A stretch of 64,000 bases of DNA, taken from the NCBI GenBank assembly GCA_048213135.1, contig PS015010.1, positions 992,001 through 1,056,000 of the forward strand, given 5' to 3'. Of this stretch, positions 26,652 through 35,657 are shown in pieces. Each line of letters opens with the position of its first letter. Positions within the stretch are counted from its first letter, which is position 1. The stretch comes from Reclinomonas americana ATCC 50394. Its lineage: Eukaryota; Jakobida; Jakobea; Jakobida. Under the pieces are notes generated by a model, which saw nothing but the letters and a program-made list of their open reading frames with translations, ran no database searches and was not told the origin of the DNA. The translations under genes and the position numbers were made by a program.

Positions 26652-28754
26652 TTGAAATTTTTCCCCGATTCGGCGCTCGTACAGCTGGAGTATGATAAGA
26701 TCAAAGCCCTGCTCACAGCGCATTGCCGTGCCGAATACGCCAAGCATAAAGCCGCCAACCTGAGGATACATACCCGGAAAGAGTTTATCCTGCGTGAACT
26801 GCAGCAGACCAACGAGTACAAACTCATCATGCAGTCGGGTCTCTATTTTCCCAATGATTTTGTGCATAACCTGCAAAAGGAGCTGAAACTGCTGGGGATC
26901 CCCGGCGCTGTACTGAGCGGCGAACAATTCCTGCAGGTAAAGAAACTGGCTGAGAACATGTCGAATGTCTTCCGCTGGTTTGATAACGAACGCCGGGCGG
27001 CTTACCCGGGCCTTGCCGAAGTGATCCGCGATACCTATTATGAAAAAGTGATCGTGGAAATGATTGATGAAGTGCTTGACGAAACCGGCAGTGTAAAAGA
27101 CAACGCCAGCGAGGAACTGTCGTCCATACGCATGAACCTGTACCGCAAAAGGAATGAGCTGCGGCGGGTGTTTGACCGTATTGTGAGCAAACTCAACAAA
27201 CAGGGTTACCTGGCCGATATAGAAGAAAGTTTTATGAATGGCAGGAGGGTACTGGCTGTTTTTGCCGAACAGAAGCGGATGATCAAAGGCATTCTTCACG
27301 GCGAAAGCGACAGCCGCCGTACCAGTTTCATTGAACCGGAAGAGACTACCGGTCTGAACAACGATATTTTCTCGCTTGAGCACGAGGAGAGCAGGGAAGT
27401 GTACCGCATTCTGCGCTCACTTACGCAAAAGCTGAGCGTATACGCGTCGCTGCTGACCGGTTACCATACCATTGCAGGTGAATATGACTTTACCCGGGCC
27501 AAGGCTAAGTTTGCCATCGAACTGAATGCCGCCTATCCGCAGGTGTCAGACAAAGCGCATGTGCAGCTCATCAACGCCTGTCATCCTTTGCTGCTGCTGT
27601 ACAACAGTGCCAACCAGAAACCCACTATTCCGGTAACACTTACCCTTAATGAGAAGCAACGCATCCTCGTGATCAGTGGCCCCAATGCCGGCGGTAAAAC
27701 AGTAACGCTCAAAACTGTTGGCCTCCTGCAACTGATGCTGCAAAGTGGTTTACTGGTGCCCGTTCACCCCGACAGTGAAATGGGGATATTCAAACAGGTG
27801 ATGATCCACATCGGCGATACGCAGAGCCTGGAATTTGAGCTGAGTACCTATTCTTCGCACCTGAAGAATATGAAACATTTTATGGAATCCGCCAACGGAC
27901 GAACGCTCTTCTTCATCGATGAACTCGGCAGCGGCAGTGATCCCAACCTGGGTGGGGCTTTCGCAGAAGTGATCATGGAAGAACTGGCGCACAAACACAG
28001 TTTTGGTATTGTGACCACGCACTACCTCAACCTGAAAGTGATGGCCAATAAAGTACCCGGCATTATCAACGGTGCCATGCAGTTCGATGAAAAGAACCTG
28101 CTGCCCATGTACAAACTTGTGGTGGGTAAACCCGGCAGTTCATATACTTTCTCCATCGCGGAGAGGATCGGGCTCGATAAACGGCTTATTGAAAAGGCCC
28201 GCAAACTGGTGGATGATGACCATTTTAATCTTGATAAACTGCTTAACCGCACGGAGCAGGATCTCCAGCATATCGATAAAGAAAAGAATGAACTGCAGAA
28301 ACTGCTCAAAGAGAACGCCCGCCTCAAAAAGGAAATGGAGCACATAATGGATAAAGAACGGCACCGCCAGGAAGTGGAGAAACTGAAATTGCAAAATAAG
28401 GTCTCCGAAGAAAAACTGGCTTACCTGAAAGATATGGAACGCCGCCTGAAAGCCATGGTCATTGAATGGCGCAAGGCTGAGGATAAGGATAAAGTGGTGC
28501 AGATGATCCATGCGTTGTTATTTGCCCAGAAGGAAAAGTTCACCGTGGAAAAGCAACAAAAGAAACTGAATGAGAAATTTGAGGAAATAGGAGGCGACAT
28601 CAGCGTAGGAGATAAGGTAAAAATGCGGCAGAACAGGCAGGTTGGTATCGTAAAAGAGATCAGGGGTAAAAAGGCCATATTGCAGGTGGGTATCATGCCT
28701 ATGACTGTAGAACTGAAAGATCTTGTGGTAGTGAAAGACAAGCAGTTGGAATAA
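26652..28754 (+). CDS. MutS2-type ATPase lacking the Smr domain
   Basis: This is a 700-residue member of the MutS2 branch. It starts directly with the lever/core region (no mismatch-recognition domain), then the ATPase: Walker A GPNAGGKTVTLKT at about 344-356, Walker B TLFFIDELGSGSDP, and a Q/H loop region. A long Lys/Glu-rich coiled coil (about 520-640) and a small KOW-like beta segment (VGDKVKMRQNRQVGIVKEI) end the protein. The C-terminal Smr nuclease found in Bacillus-type MutS2 is missing. MutS2 proteins suppress recombination or rescue collided ribosomes. The start codon is TTG at 26652, where the conserved N-terminus begins. Confidence 0.9.
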   Translation: MKFFPDSALVQLEYDKIKALLTAHCRAEYAKHKAANLRIHTRKEFILRELQQTNEYKLIMQSGLYFPNDFVHNLQKELKLLGIPGAVLSGEQFLQVKKLAENMSNVFRWFDNERRAAYPGLAEVIRDTYYEKVIVEMIDEVLDETGSVKDNASEELSSIRMNLYRKRNELRRVFDRIVSKLNKQGYLADIEESFMNGRRVLAVFAEQKRMIKGILHGESDSRRTSFIEPEETTGLNNDIFSLEHEESREVYRILRSLTQKLSVYASLLTGYHTIAGEYDFTRAKAKFAIELNAAYPQVSDKAHVQLINACHPLLLLYNSANQKPTIPVTLTLNEKQRILVISGPNAGGKTVTLKTVGLLQLMLQSGLLVPVHPDSEMGIFKQVMIHIGDTQSLEFELSTYSSHLKNMKHFMESANGRTLFFIDELGSGSDPNLGGAFAEVIMEELAHKHSFGIVTTHYLNLKVMANKVPGIINGAMQFDEKNLLPMYKLVVGKPGSSYTFSIAERIGLDKRLIEKARKLVDDDHFNLDKLLNRTEQDLQHIDKEKNELQKLLKENARLKKEMEHIMDKERHRQEVEKLKLQNKVSEEKLAYLKDMERRLKAMVIEWRKAEDKDKVVQMIHALLFAQKEKFTVEKQQKKLNEKFEEIGGDISVGDKVKMRQNRQVGIVKEIRGKKAILQVGIMPMTVELKDLVVVKDKQLE

Positions 28755-28806
28755 ATAGTTTCCCAAAAAGTTTGGGTCGCAAGCATTTCGAACGTACTTT
28801 TGCCGC

Positions 28807-28891
28807 GGAGAGATGGCAGAGCGGTCGAATGCGGCGGTCTTGAAAACCGTTGACTGTCACAGGTCCGGGGGTTCGAATCCCTCTCTCTCCG
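28807..28891 (+). tRNA. tRNA-Ser (anticodon UGA)
   Basis: A complete class II cloverleaf: acceptor GGAGAGA/TCTCTCC with discriminator G, D-arm, anticodon stem with loop CTTGAAA (anticodon TGA at 28841-28843), a long variable arm typical of serine tRNA, and the T-loop GTTCGAATCC. CCA is not encoded. The adjacent sequence carries a decayed integrase, so this gene is a likely integration site. Confidence 0.95.
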
Positions 28892-28915
28892 CTCAAATCA
28901 ATACTAAGTATTGCT

Positions 28916-28949
28916 AAACGCTGTAAAATCAATGATTTACAGCGTTTTT
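28916..28949 (+). terminator. Terminator after tRNA-Ser
   Basis: A 12-bp perfect stem, AAACGCTGTAAA paired with TTTACAGCGTTT, with an 8-base loop and a T run. It ends the tRNA transcript and lies inside the left end of the putative island. Confidence 0.9.
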
Positions 28950-29008
28950 CTTTTAGTGGTTATACCAAAAGAAGGCAATAAGTCACATTCTGTTAGTGAG
29001 TTATCAAA

Positions 29009-29325
29009 ATGCTGAAAAACAATCAGTTAGGAAATTAATAGGATTTTCCTCAAGAAGCGCCAAAACAATAGCAAACAGATCAACTCCACTTATCTCTGCA
29101 CTACCATCGATGGCTAAAGTAATGAGCTGACCAGTAAGAGATTTATCGCCTCCATAAACGGAACTCAGCAGCACAAAAAACAAATAGCACTACAGAAGGA
29201 TATTAAAACGCCCGATGCGTAGCTAAAGCCTGGAACAACAGGTATATGAAGCGCAGTATCAAATGATAAAAGGCAGGCTGGAGACAACCGAAAATCCGAA
29301 GCCGCGTTTAACGATGGAGAAGTAA
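29009..29325 (+). pseudogene. Decayed tyrosine recombinase (integrase), N-terminal remnant
   Basis: No long frame exists, but pieces of translation in shifting frames match the N-terminal arm-binding domain of Bacteroidota phage-type integrases. They are: a start MLKNNQLGN at 29009; then FLKKRQNNS and STYLCTTIDG, a stop, and ELTSKRFI (canonical form: PIYLRITVDG...ELSTKRFI); then, after another shift, SLEQQVYEAQYQMIKGR and a stop at 29323-29325. At least two frameshifts and two in-frame stops are present, and the SAM-like and catalytic domains are gone. It lies 118 bp behind tRNA-Ser in the same direction. It marks an old integration event and cannot be active. Confidence 0.8.
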
Positions 29326-29713
29326 GAACCCAAACTGTTCAATTTCTCCAATGGAAATACACCACATCTTTTTTTTATTCAATAGACTTGAGAAAATGAT
29401 CCGTTACATATGTATCAGAGCTCTCTATGGCATATTGATGGGTAAGTAATAGCCGTAATAACTGCAGGCTTTGTGCAAGTGCCTTAAAAGTCATCTCCTT
29501 TAGTTCTAATGTCTAAAGTATTATCGAATTTCATTTGTAAATACTATTCAGTTGCAAGTATAGCATCTTTAAAATTGCCCGCTAATTGCTAAAAAGATCT
29601 TTTGCAACATATTCTGCTACTACTTAAAGGGCAAGTGATTCATCATCTGTTATTATGCATTTTTTTTTAGATTGCAATCTTGCTATATTTGTTTTTCTAC
29701 CAGTATATTGGTT
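29326..29713. other. AT-rich non-coding stretch before the AraC-type gene
   Basis: No convincing frame on either strand. It contains T-runs at about 29369-29376 and 29660-29668. It probably holds decayed island sequence plus the promoter of the regulator downstream. I see no clear TAnnTTTG element that can be assigned. Confidence 0.5.
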
Positions 29714-30831
29714 ATGAGTTATTTTTTTGTCACTGGCATTTCGATTGCATTATTTCTGACTGCAATATTATTAACGAAAAAAAGAAGTATACTACTGATT
29801 TTATTCTTGCCGGGTTATTAATTTTTGCGGCCCAAACTATTTTTCATTCACTTCTATTGGAAACGGGGTTGTATTTAGCTTTTCCAGACTTATTTGTTAT
29901 TGGCTTCCCCAGTCCCATAATAGTCACCATATTCTTATATTTATATACCAGGTACCAAACCCACAATATTCGGTTTCAATGGCGTGATCTTTGGCATTTC
30001 GTACCTGCTGCAATTATCTTCCTGATTTATACTGATTTTTTCTTTTTAAGCCATTCTAAGAAACTGGCTGTTATGCAATCAGAAGGGGCAGATTATGAAT
30101 TACAAAACTTATTAAGAATATCGGTAATTTATATTTCTGGTATTATTTATTGTTTTTTGTCGCTCTGGATTCTATTTAAATACCGTAGAAATATCAAAAA
30201 TGAATTTTCGAATACAGAGCGGATTGAATTCAACTGGCTGGTATTTCTGATAATCGGAATATTGACAATTTGGTTGATAGTTCTGTTTGGACAAAGCGAA
30301 AAAATAATTTCGACATCATCTACTATTTTTGTGATTTTGCTTGGTTATTTCGGCATCACACAGGTAAATGTTTTCGGGTCAAAAGTTGCTACTGTCCCCA
30401 CTGAGATTTTAATAAATGATGAAAAAGAGCAAGAGCCCGATACACTATACCATCCGGTCAAATACCAATATTCCAATTTAAGTGAGGACGAATCTTTGCA
30501 AATACATGAGGAGTTATTGAAGATTTTAGAAAGAGAAAAGCCATTTTTAAATCCGGAGCTAACCTTGTCAGAATTGGCAAAACTGATACCTACCCATCCC
30601 AATAAATTATCTGAGGTTATCAACAAATACGAGCAAAAGAATTTTTATGACCTCATCAATGAGCGGCGTATTCAGGAATTTTTGCGGCTCATCAATATGC
30701 CCGAAAACAAGCAATATACCCTTATGTCTCTTGCCTATGATTGCGGCTTCAACTCAAAAGCTTCGTTCAACCGGAATTTTAAAAAATATACCGGAAAAAC
30801 ACCAAGTGAATACCTGAATAGCCCGCAATAA
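29714..30831 (+). CDS. Membrane-bound AraC-family regulator, frameshifted near the N-terminus
   Basis: The protein has seven hydrophobic segments followed by an AraC-type helix-turn-helix domain (about the last 90 residues: LTLSELAKLIPTHPNKLSEV, AYDCGFNSKASFNRNFKK, TGKTPSEYL), a known Bacteroidota layout for signal-sensing regulators. The natural start is ATG 29714 (MSYFFVTGISIALF), but this frame stops soon after an A7 tract at 29776-29782. The remaining protein continues in the -1 frame (KKKYTTDFILAG). A single-base slip or indel at the A7 run would restore it. An alternative in-frame TTG at 29680 would replace the first membrane segment by unrelated sequence. It probably controls the downstream cassette on the same strand. 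Confidence 0.7.
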
Positions 30832-31007
30832 TGAAAATATCAATAGTATCAATCTTCATTTAAGTAGTATCAGCCCTCACATTGTACTAATTATCAACGC
30901 TTTGTGATGGCAAAATCATTTGTATTACAGTAGCCGTTGAGACCTTGGATTGATTTTGCTTGGCGATTTTTGCTTTCTGTTTTTCAATCTCTTTTAAGAA
31001 AAGAAAT

Positions 31008-31703
31008 ATGAACATAAGTAAAAATACGGCAAGAGCTGCAGGGCTTGTTTACCTGATTGTAATAATTACAGGCATGTTTAGTCTTGCCTATATTCCTAAA
31101 AAACTTATTGACTGGAACAATGGCAGGGTAACATTCAATAATATTGCTACTTCACCTTCTTTATTCCGGCTTGGTATTTACAGCAGTATACTTTGCTATG
31201 TTGCCTTTACGTTTTTGCCACTTTTCTTATACAGGCTTTTAAGGGCTGTTAATGAGTCACACGCTAGGGCAATGGTGATATTATCATTATTAAGTGTGCC
31301 TTTGTCGTTTAACAATTTGCAACATAAATATGCAGCACTATTGCTAACTGGAAAAGAATCTCTTTTACAAAATATTTCAGTAGAAGACTTGCAAAGCAAA
31401 CTAATGTTTTCTCTTCATCAGTATAATGATGGGATTTTGCTTGCAACAGTGTTTTGGGGTCTTTGGCTTTTCCCGTTTGGATTACTGGTTTACAGGTCAG
31501 GGTTTATGCCGAAAATTTTAGGCGTTTTATTGATGTTAGGTTGCGTTGGCTATTTGATAAATTTTACCGGCAATACGATACTTGAAAATTATTCTCAAAT
31601 CGGAATAGGAAAATATATGGGTATGCTGCCAGCAGTTGCAGAAATCGGAACATGTTTTTGGCTGCTATTTTTTGGATTGCAAACAAGGAGAAATGGGAAT
31701 TAA
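31008..31703 (+). CDS. DUF4386 membrane protein
   Basis: This is a 231-residue integral membrane protein starting at ATG 31008 (MNISKNTARAAGLVYLIVII). Six hydrophobic segments are visible. The N-terminal pattern, the conserved block FRLGIYSSILCYVAF and the late block GLWLFPFGLLVYRSGFMPKI fit DUF4386. Function is unknown for the family. The last 11 bases overlap the start of the next gene, which suggests translational coupling. AT-rich codon use, like the rest of the cassette. Confidence 0.85.
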   Translation: MNISKNTARAAGLVYLIVIITGMFSLAYIPKKLIDWNNGRVTFNNIATSPSLFRLGIYSSILCYVAFTFLPLFLYRLLRAVNESHARAMVILSLLSVPLSFNNLQHKYAALLLTGKESLLQNISVEDLQSKLMFSLHQYNDGILLATVFWGLWLFPFGLLVYRSGFMPKILGVLLMLGCVGYLINFTGNTILENYSQIGIGKYMGMLPAVAEIGTCFWLLFFGLQTRRNGN

Positions 31704-32112
31704 AAAAATGCAATACCAAGATTCTGAAATTAATGTCAAGCTGATGCTTTCGGTACTTTGGACTTCCGTAATGTTTCTTTACATCTACGGCGACTATTTT
31801 GAGTTATACGTTCCTGGAAAAGTTGCAGGTCTGCTGAACGGGCAAAACATATTGAATACGCCTTACAAATTACTTTTTGCAACCATTATCTTGACTCTTC
31901 CTTCACTGATGATTTTTCTTTCACTTTTGATGAAGCCAGAATGGAATAGAGTTTTAAATATTTCAATTGGCGTATTTCTAACGCTGTTCACTTTGCTTGT
32001 GGGAGTTTCATCTTTTACTGAATGGAGGATATTTTATGTGATGCTGTCTTTTCTGGAAAGCATTATTACATCGGTCATAGTATGGAAGGCTTGGAATTGG
32101 CCAAAAGAGTAA
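31693..32112 (+). CDS. Small membrane protein, DUF6326-like
   Basis: This 139-residue protein starts at ATG 31693 inside the end of the DUF4386 gene. Four hydrophobic segments are visible; the first block (LMLSVLWTSVMFLYIYGDYFELYVPG) is described by its position at about 17-42. The pattern of a Tyr/Asp-rich loop after the first segment and a final segment ending WKAWNWPKE fits the DUF6326 family of small membrane proteins. Function unknown. Close coupling with DUF4386 suggests the two proteins act together. Confidence 0.72.
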   Translation: MGIKKMQYQDSEINVKLMLSVLWTSVMFLYIYGDYFELYVPGKVAGLLNGQNILNTPYKLLFATIILTLPSLMIFLSLLMKPEWNRVLNISIGVFLTLFTLLVGVSSFTEWRIFYVMLSFLESIITSVIVWKAWNWPKE

Positions 32113-32179
32113 GTACTCAAGCAGCCACTGAATTTAAAAGCAATTATATTTTTTATATGACATTTCTAAAACATTTAAA

Positions 32180-32560
32180 ATGACAAGACTATTTAAAGCA
32201 GCATTTTTCACCGGCTTAATCATGTTTTTTACAGCCTCTTGCAAAAAAACAGATTCCGGTACAGATAATTCTTATCCTAAACAAGTAAGTATTGCTTACA
32301 GGGTTAGCAGCACAACCGCTAGTAGCCTTGTATCAATAACTTATGATAATGAAACCGGAGGACAGACCACTGCCAATAATCCTGTATTACCATTCACGAA
32401 AGTTATTACAAAAACTGTGGACAAATACAACATTATAACCCTTGGCTATTTTGTAAATCCTGCTCAAACAGTTAAGCTTGAAATATTAGTTAACGACCAG
32501 GTTGTAAAGTCCCAGGTATATACTTCTCCTAATTCTGCAATGTCATATACTTTTCAATAG
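32180..32560 (+). CDS. Small lipoprotein of unknown function
   Basis: This 126-residue predicted lipoprotein starts MTRLFKAAFFTGLIMFF, then TASCKK (lipobox Cys 21). The mature part (about 100 residues) is Thr/Ser/Val-rich with alternating hydrophobic residues (SIAYRVSSTTASSLVSITYD, VKLEILVNDQVVKSQVY), suggesting a single beta-sandwich. I do not recognise a family. It precedes the hydrolase lipoprotein gene by a short gap on the same strand. Confidence 0.75.
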   Translation: MTRLFKAAFFTGLIMFFTASCKKTDSGTDNSYPKQVSIAYRVSSTTASSLVSITYDNETGGQTTANNPVLPFTKVITKTVDKYNIITLGYFVNPAQTVKLEILVNDQVVKSQVYTSPNSAMSYTFQ

Positions 32561-32605
32561 CAAATAGAATTGCGTATATTATTTAAAACAGAAAATACAT
32601 ACAGC

Positions 32606-33640
32606 GTGAAAATATCATTTGTGATTTATTTAGTCTTTCCAATCGTTTCAGTGTTCTCTTTTTCATGTAGTAAAGAAAGGTATATTGACACTCCTGGAAA
32701 CTTAGTTCCAAAAACAGTTGACCAGGATCCTAAGCTGCCTTCAATTTCAGTTAACGGCGCGCTGCTTCATTCTGAGGCTTTTGGTCCGGAGGACAGCACA
32801 TTAGTTATATGTATCCACGGCGGCCCCGGGAGCGATTATCGCTATATGCTTAATTGCAAGACCCTGGCAACAAAAGGTTATAGAGTTGTGTTTTACGACC
32901 AAAGAGGAGCCGGGCTTTCCCAAAGATTTCCCAAAAGTTGGTATAAATCCCAAGGCAGCGATGCCATCAATAAAATATTTTATGATGAATTGCGAGGCGT
33001 GATAGCTCATTACAAAACATCTGCTTCACAAAAAGTAATTCTATTAGGGCAATCCTGGGGAGCTATGTTAGCTACAGGCTACGCTGGTAAATATCCTGCC
33101 GATGTTTACGGCTTAATAGTTGCTGAACCGGGTGGTCTAAAATGGGATGATGTGGTTGATTATATTTCCGAATCCAGGTCTTTCAAGTTATGGAGTGAAG
33201 CGTTAAATGATGCTACCTACATAGACCAGTTTATGACTGGCAAAGAAGACCAGCACGAAATCTTAGATTATAAAGCGGGCTTGATAGGCTTTACCAATGC
33301 AATAGTTGGCGACGTAGGTTCCGATTTGGGTAATAATGCACCATCCTATGTTGCATCCCGAAGCGGTGCAGTTGTTAATGCAGCATCGTATGAATTGGGA
33401 CAAGATTTTAAGCCCGATTTTTCGGCTGGTATCAATATTTTTTCTGCCAAAACACTTTTCATATATAGCTCTAACAATAAAGCTTATCCCGATAGTTGGG
33501 CGGCAAAGATTGCTGCTGCTTATCCAAACAAAGAGATTTTTAAAGCACAGGGAGTAGGTCATTCGGGTATGTTAGACCAGGTAAATTTCTGGACAACAAC
33601 TATGGAACCTAAGATTATTTCTTATATACAATCATTATAA
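32606..33640 (+). CDS. Alpha/beta-hydrolase lipoprotein, S33 (prolyl iminopeptidase)-like
   Basis: A GTG at 32606 gives the best lipoprotein signal (MKISFVIYLVFPIVSVFSFSC); the frame is open from a TTG at 32570. The protein has about 344 residues. The hydrolase fold shows the oxyanion motif HGGPG, the conserved YDQRGAGLS, the nucleophile elbow GQSWG (Ser about 150) and a final His in GVGHSGM; the Asp is probably in the YSSNNKAYPDSW region. HGGPG with DQRG is typical of S33 prolyl iminopeptidases and related esterases. It should act on the outer side of a membrane. It lies in the AT-rich cassette, 9 bp before the barrel gene. Confidence 0.85.
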   Translation: MKISFVIYLVFPIVSVFSFSCSKERYIDTPGNLVPKTVDQDPKLPSISVNGALLHSEAFGPEDSTLVICIHGGPGSDYRYMLNCKTLATKGYRVVFYDQRGAGLSQRFPKSWYKSQGSDAINKIFYDELRGVIAHYKTSASQKVILLGQSWGAMLATGYAGKYPADVYGLIVAEPGGLKWDDVVDYISESRSFKLWSEALNDATYIDQFMTGKEDQHEILDYKAGLIGFTNAIVGDVGSDLGNNAPSYVASRSGAVVNAASYELGQDFKPDFSAGINIFSAKTLFIYSSNNKAYPDSWAAKIAAAYPNKEIFKAQGVGHSGMLDQVNFWTTTMEPKIISYIQSL

Positions 33641-33648
33641 CAACAGAT

Positions 33649-34332
33649 ATGAAGGCTATTACTCTAAAATCTATTATAACAATTATTGCTTTTTCATTTT
33701 TTCAAAATAAAATGTACGCACAGGCTGTTAATTGGGAAAATACGTCTAAACAAAACAAGAACCTGTTACATGCTAATATAGGAGCAGAATATGGCGTAAC
33801 GGCTGGGTTGGGCTATCATCGTTTAATACCGGTTAAAAGGCACTCTATATGGCTTGGCGGCGAATTTTCTATGCCATTAGGAAACGAATTAGCAGATGAT
33901 TTTAAGGTGAAGGTAGGTGCACAAATAAGGATTGCTGCATTCAATAATTTTCAATTTTCGGCAAGGGTACAAGGAGTATCAAGACGCTATCACAACCAGT
34001 CTGTTACACTCTTCAATTTTGGAAGTGATTTTGCCGGAACGCTGGGCTATTATCGTAAAAAATGGTTTTTAGGAGTTGAAACCGGCTTTGATAAAGCCAT
34101 TGTTACACACTTTAAACACAGTGATTGGTACAAAAAGAATATTTATGATAATGTTCAGGATGGCTGGTATGAGCCTGCAACCGGAGGCGATTTTTACTAT
34201 GGTTTGCAAGGTGGCTTTTCTATGAAAAAAGCAGATATTACTCTAAAAGCCGGAAGAGTTTTACAGCAGGATTTTAAATCGCAACCATTGCTCCCTTTTT
34301 ATGGGCAATTAGGGGTGAATTTTAAATTTTGA
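33649..34332 (+). CDS. Predicted outer-membrane beta-barrel protein
   Basis: This 227-residue protein has a signal peptide (cleavage near residue 25, MYAQA). The mature sequence alternates polar and hydrophobic residues in strands ending in aromatics (GVTAGLGYHRLI, SIWLGGEFSMPL, FQFSARVQGVSRRY, WFLGVETGFDKA, FYYGLQGGFSMKK) and ends in LGVNFKF, with a terminal Phe as in outer-membrane barrels. About 8-10 strands fit the length. Ligand unknown. It lies between the hydrolase lipoprotein and the secreted two-domain protein, overlapping neither. Confidence 0.75.
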   Translation: MKAITLKSIITIIAFSFFQNKMYAQAVNWENTSKQNKNLLHANIGAEYGVTAGLGYHRLIPVKRHSIWLGGEFSMPLGNELADDFKVKVGAQIRIAAFNNFQFSARVQGVSRRYHNQSVTLFNFGSDFAGTLGYYRKKWFLGVETGFDKAIVTHFKHSDWYKKNIYDNVQDGWYEPATGGDFYYGLQGGFSMKKADITLKAGRVLQQDFKSQPLLPFYGQLGVNFKF

Positions 34333-34364
34333 AACAAAATAGGAAAGCTATAAATATTTATATT

Positions 34365-35657
34365 ATGCGAATTATTAGTGTAATATTTTGTGTAGTGATA
34401 ATCCTGAATACAAACGCCCAATCCCTGATTTATCCGGGAGATAACGCTTTCAATAAAAATCTCATAAAAACTACTCATTATGAGATGTCATACTTTGCTG
34501 TTTTGGGCCAGCAAACGCTAGAGATAAGCTCTTTTGATGTTAATGTTGAGGTTGACGGGAAAACTATCTCCGTATATACCAGGATAAATTCTCCTGCCGG
34601 AAATTCAATCTGGAGTGATACCAGCATTGCCGATATCAATACATTAAAACCAATTTATCGGTCTTCTGATAATTCCGATAAGCAATACCATATTAAATAT
34701 GGCAATGCAATTGAAGGTTATTACTATGATAAGAAGTCTAACAGAGGAAACCAGATTAAGGATAACAATAAAGGTAGCTTTTTCGATAGCTTTATTTATC
34801 CATACCTGCTCGGCGCCCTTCCTCTTGCTTCTGGCTATAAAGCAATTTTACCTGTATATGAATACAAGCCCGAAGCTAAAAATTTGATTTCAAATACCCG
34901 TATTACTGAAGTAAAAAATAGTATGTACAGAAGTGAGGTAACGGGTGAGCATGCTGTATGGCAGATAAGCGTATTTGAGGAAGGAACAAATGTGAAGTAC
35001 GAATATTATATTGATAAAGAAAGCAAGAAGCTTTGGAAAGTGGAAATATTGGCATCTAACGGCAAGCAATATTTACTTGTTGATAAAGAACTTGACTACA
35101 ATTCTTTTATTGCAAAATTTGATAGAGAACAAACTTATAAAATGGTTAGTGCCGGCTCAGCCACTATCAGCGGTCAGATTTATGCCAGGGATAATGAAAA
35201 TACTACCAAAGGGGGAATAGCCATACTTAATGTTAATAAAAAGCAATACGCACCAAAGGGAACAACTGTAGTTCTTATTCCTTATACGGATTATTTTAAA
35301 GAATGGATAGCATTGAATGAAAAACTCCGGAAAAAAGGACAAGCCGTACCGCTTTCAAAAGAAGCTGCCGGGTGTATAAAAGTAACTTCAGTATATAATA
35401 GTGATGGAAACTTTGAATTCACGAACCTTATGCCAGGCGAGTATTATTTGTTTACTGAATTCGGATATACGCATACTGCTTCACGAACAGAAGTGGTAGG
35501 CTATACCGACACTTACATTAATGGTTTGTTCCAGGGAACTACTGCTAATACCGAAGTAAACAGGTACAAAACAAGTGCTGCTGCTATTTTAAAAAAAATA
35601 GTGACCATTAATAAGGAAGGAGAAAAAACTAAAGTAAAGCTAAAGAAAACTCTTTAA
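34365..35657 (+). CDS. Secreted two-domain protein (DUF3108-like plus carboxypeptidase-regulatory-like)
   Basis: This is a 430-residue exported protein; ATG 34365 gives a signal peptide (MRIISVIFCVVIILNTNAQ). The first part (about 25-250) resembles DUF3108-type periplasmic folds: a Tyr-rich lead, SFDVNVEVDGKTISVYTRI, then KYEYYIDKESKKLWKVEI. The second part (from about 265) starts GSATISGQIYARDNE and contains FEFTNLMPGEYYLF, a pattern of carboxypeptidase-regulatory-like / Cna-B-like beta-sandwich domains. Both identifications are tentative. It is the last gene of the AT-rich cassette; a gap of 240 bp follows. Confidence 0.7.
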   Translation: MRIISVIFCVVIILNTNAQSLIYPGDNAFNKNLIKTTHYEMSYFAVLGQQTLEISSFDVNVEVDGKTISVYTRINSPAGNSIWSDTSIADINTLKPIYRSSDNSDKQYHIKYGNAIEGYYYDKKSNRGNQIKDNNKGSFFDSFIYPYLLGALPLASGYKAILPVYEYKPEAKNLISNTRITEVKNSMYRSEVTGEHAVWQISVFEEGTNVKYEYYIDKESKKLWKVEILASNGKQYLLVDKELDYNSFIAKFDREQTYKMVSAGSATISGQIYARDNENTTKGGIAILNVNKKQYAPKGTTVVLIPYTDYFKEWIALNEKLRKKGQAVPLSKEAAGCIKVTSVYNSDGNFEFTNLMPGEYYLFTEFGYTHTASRTEVVGYTDTYINGLFQGTTANTEVNRYKTSAAAILKKIVTINKEGEKTKVKLKKTL

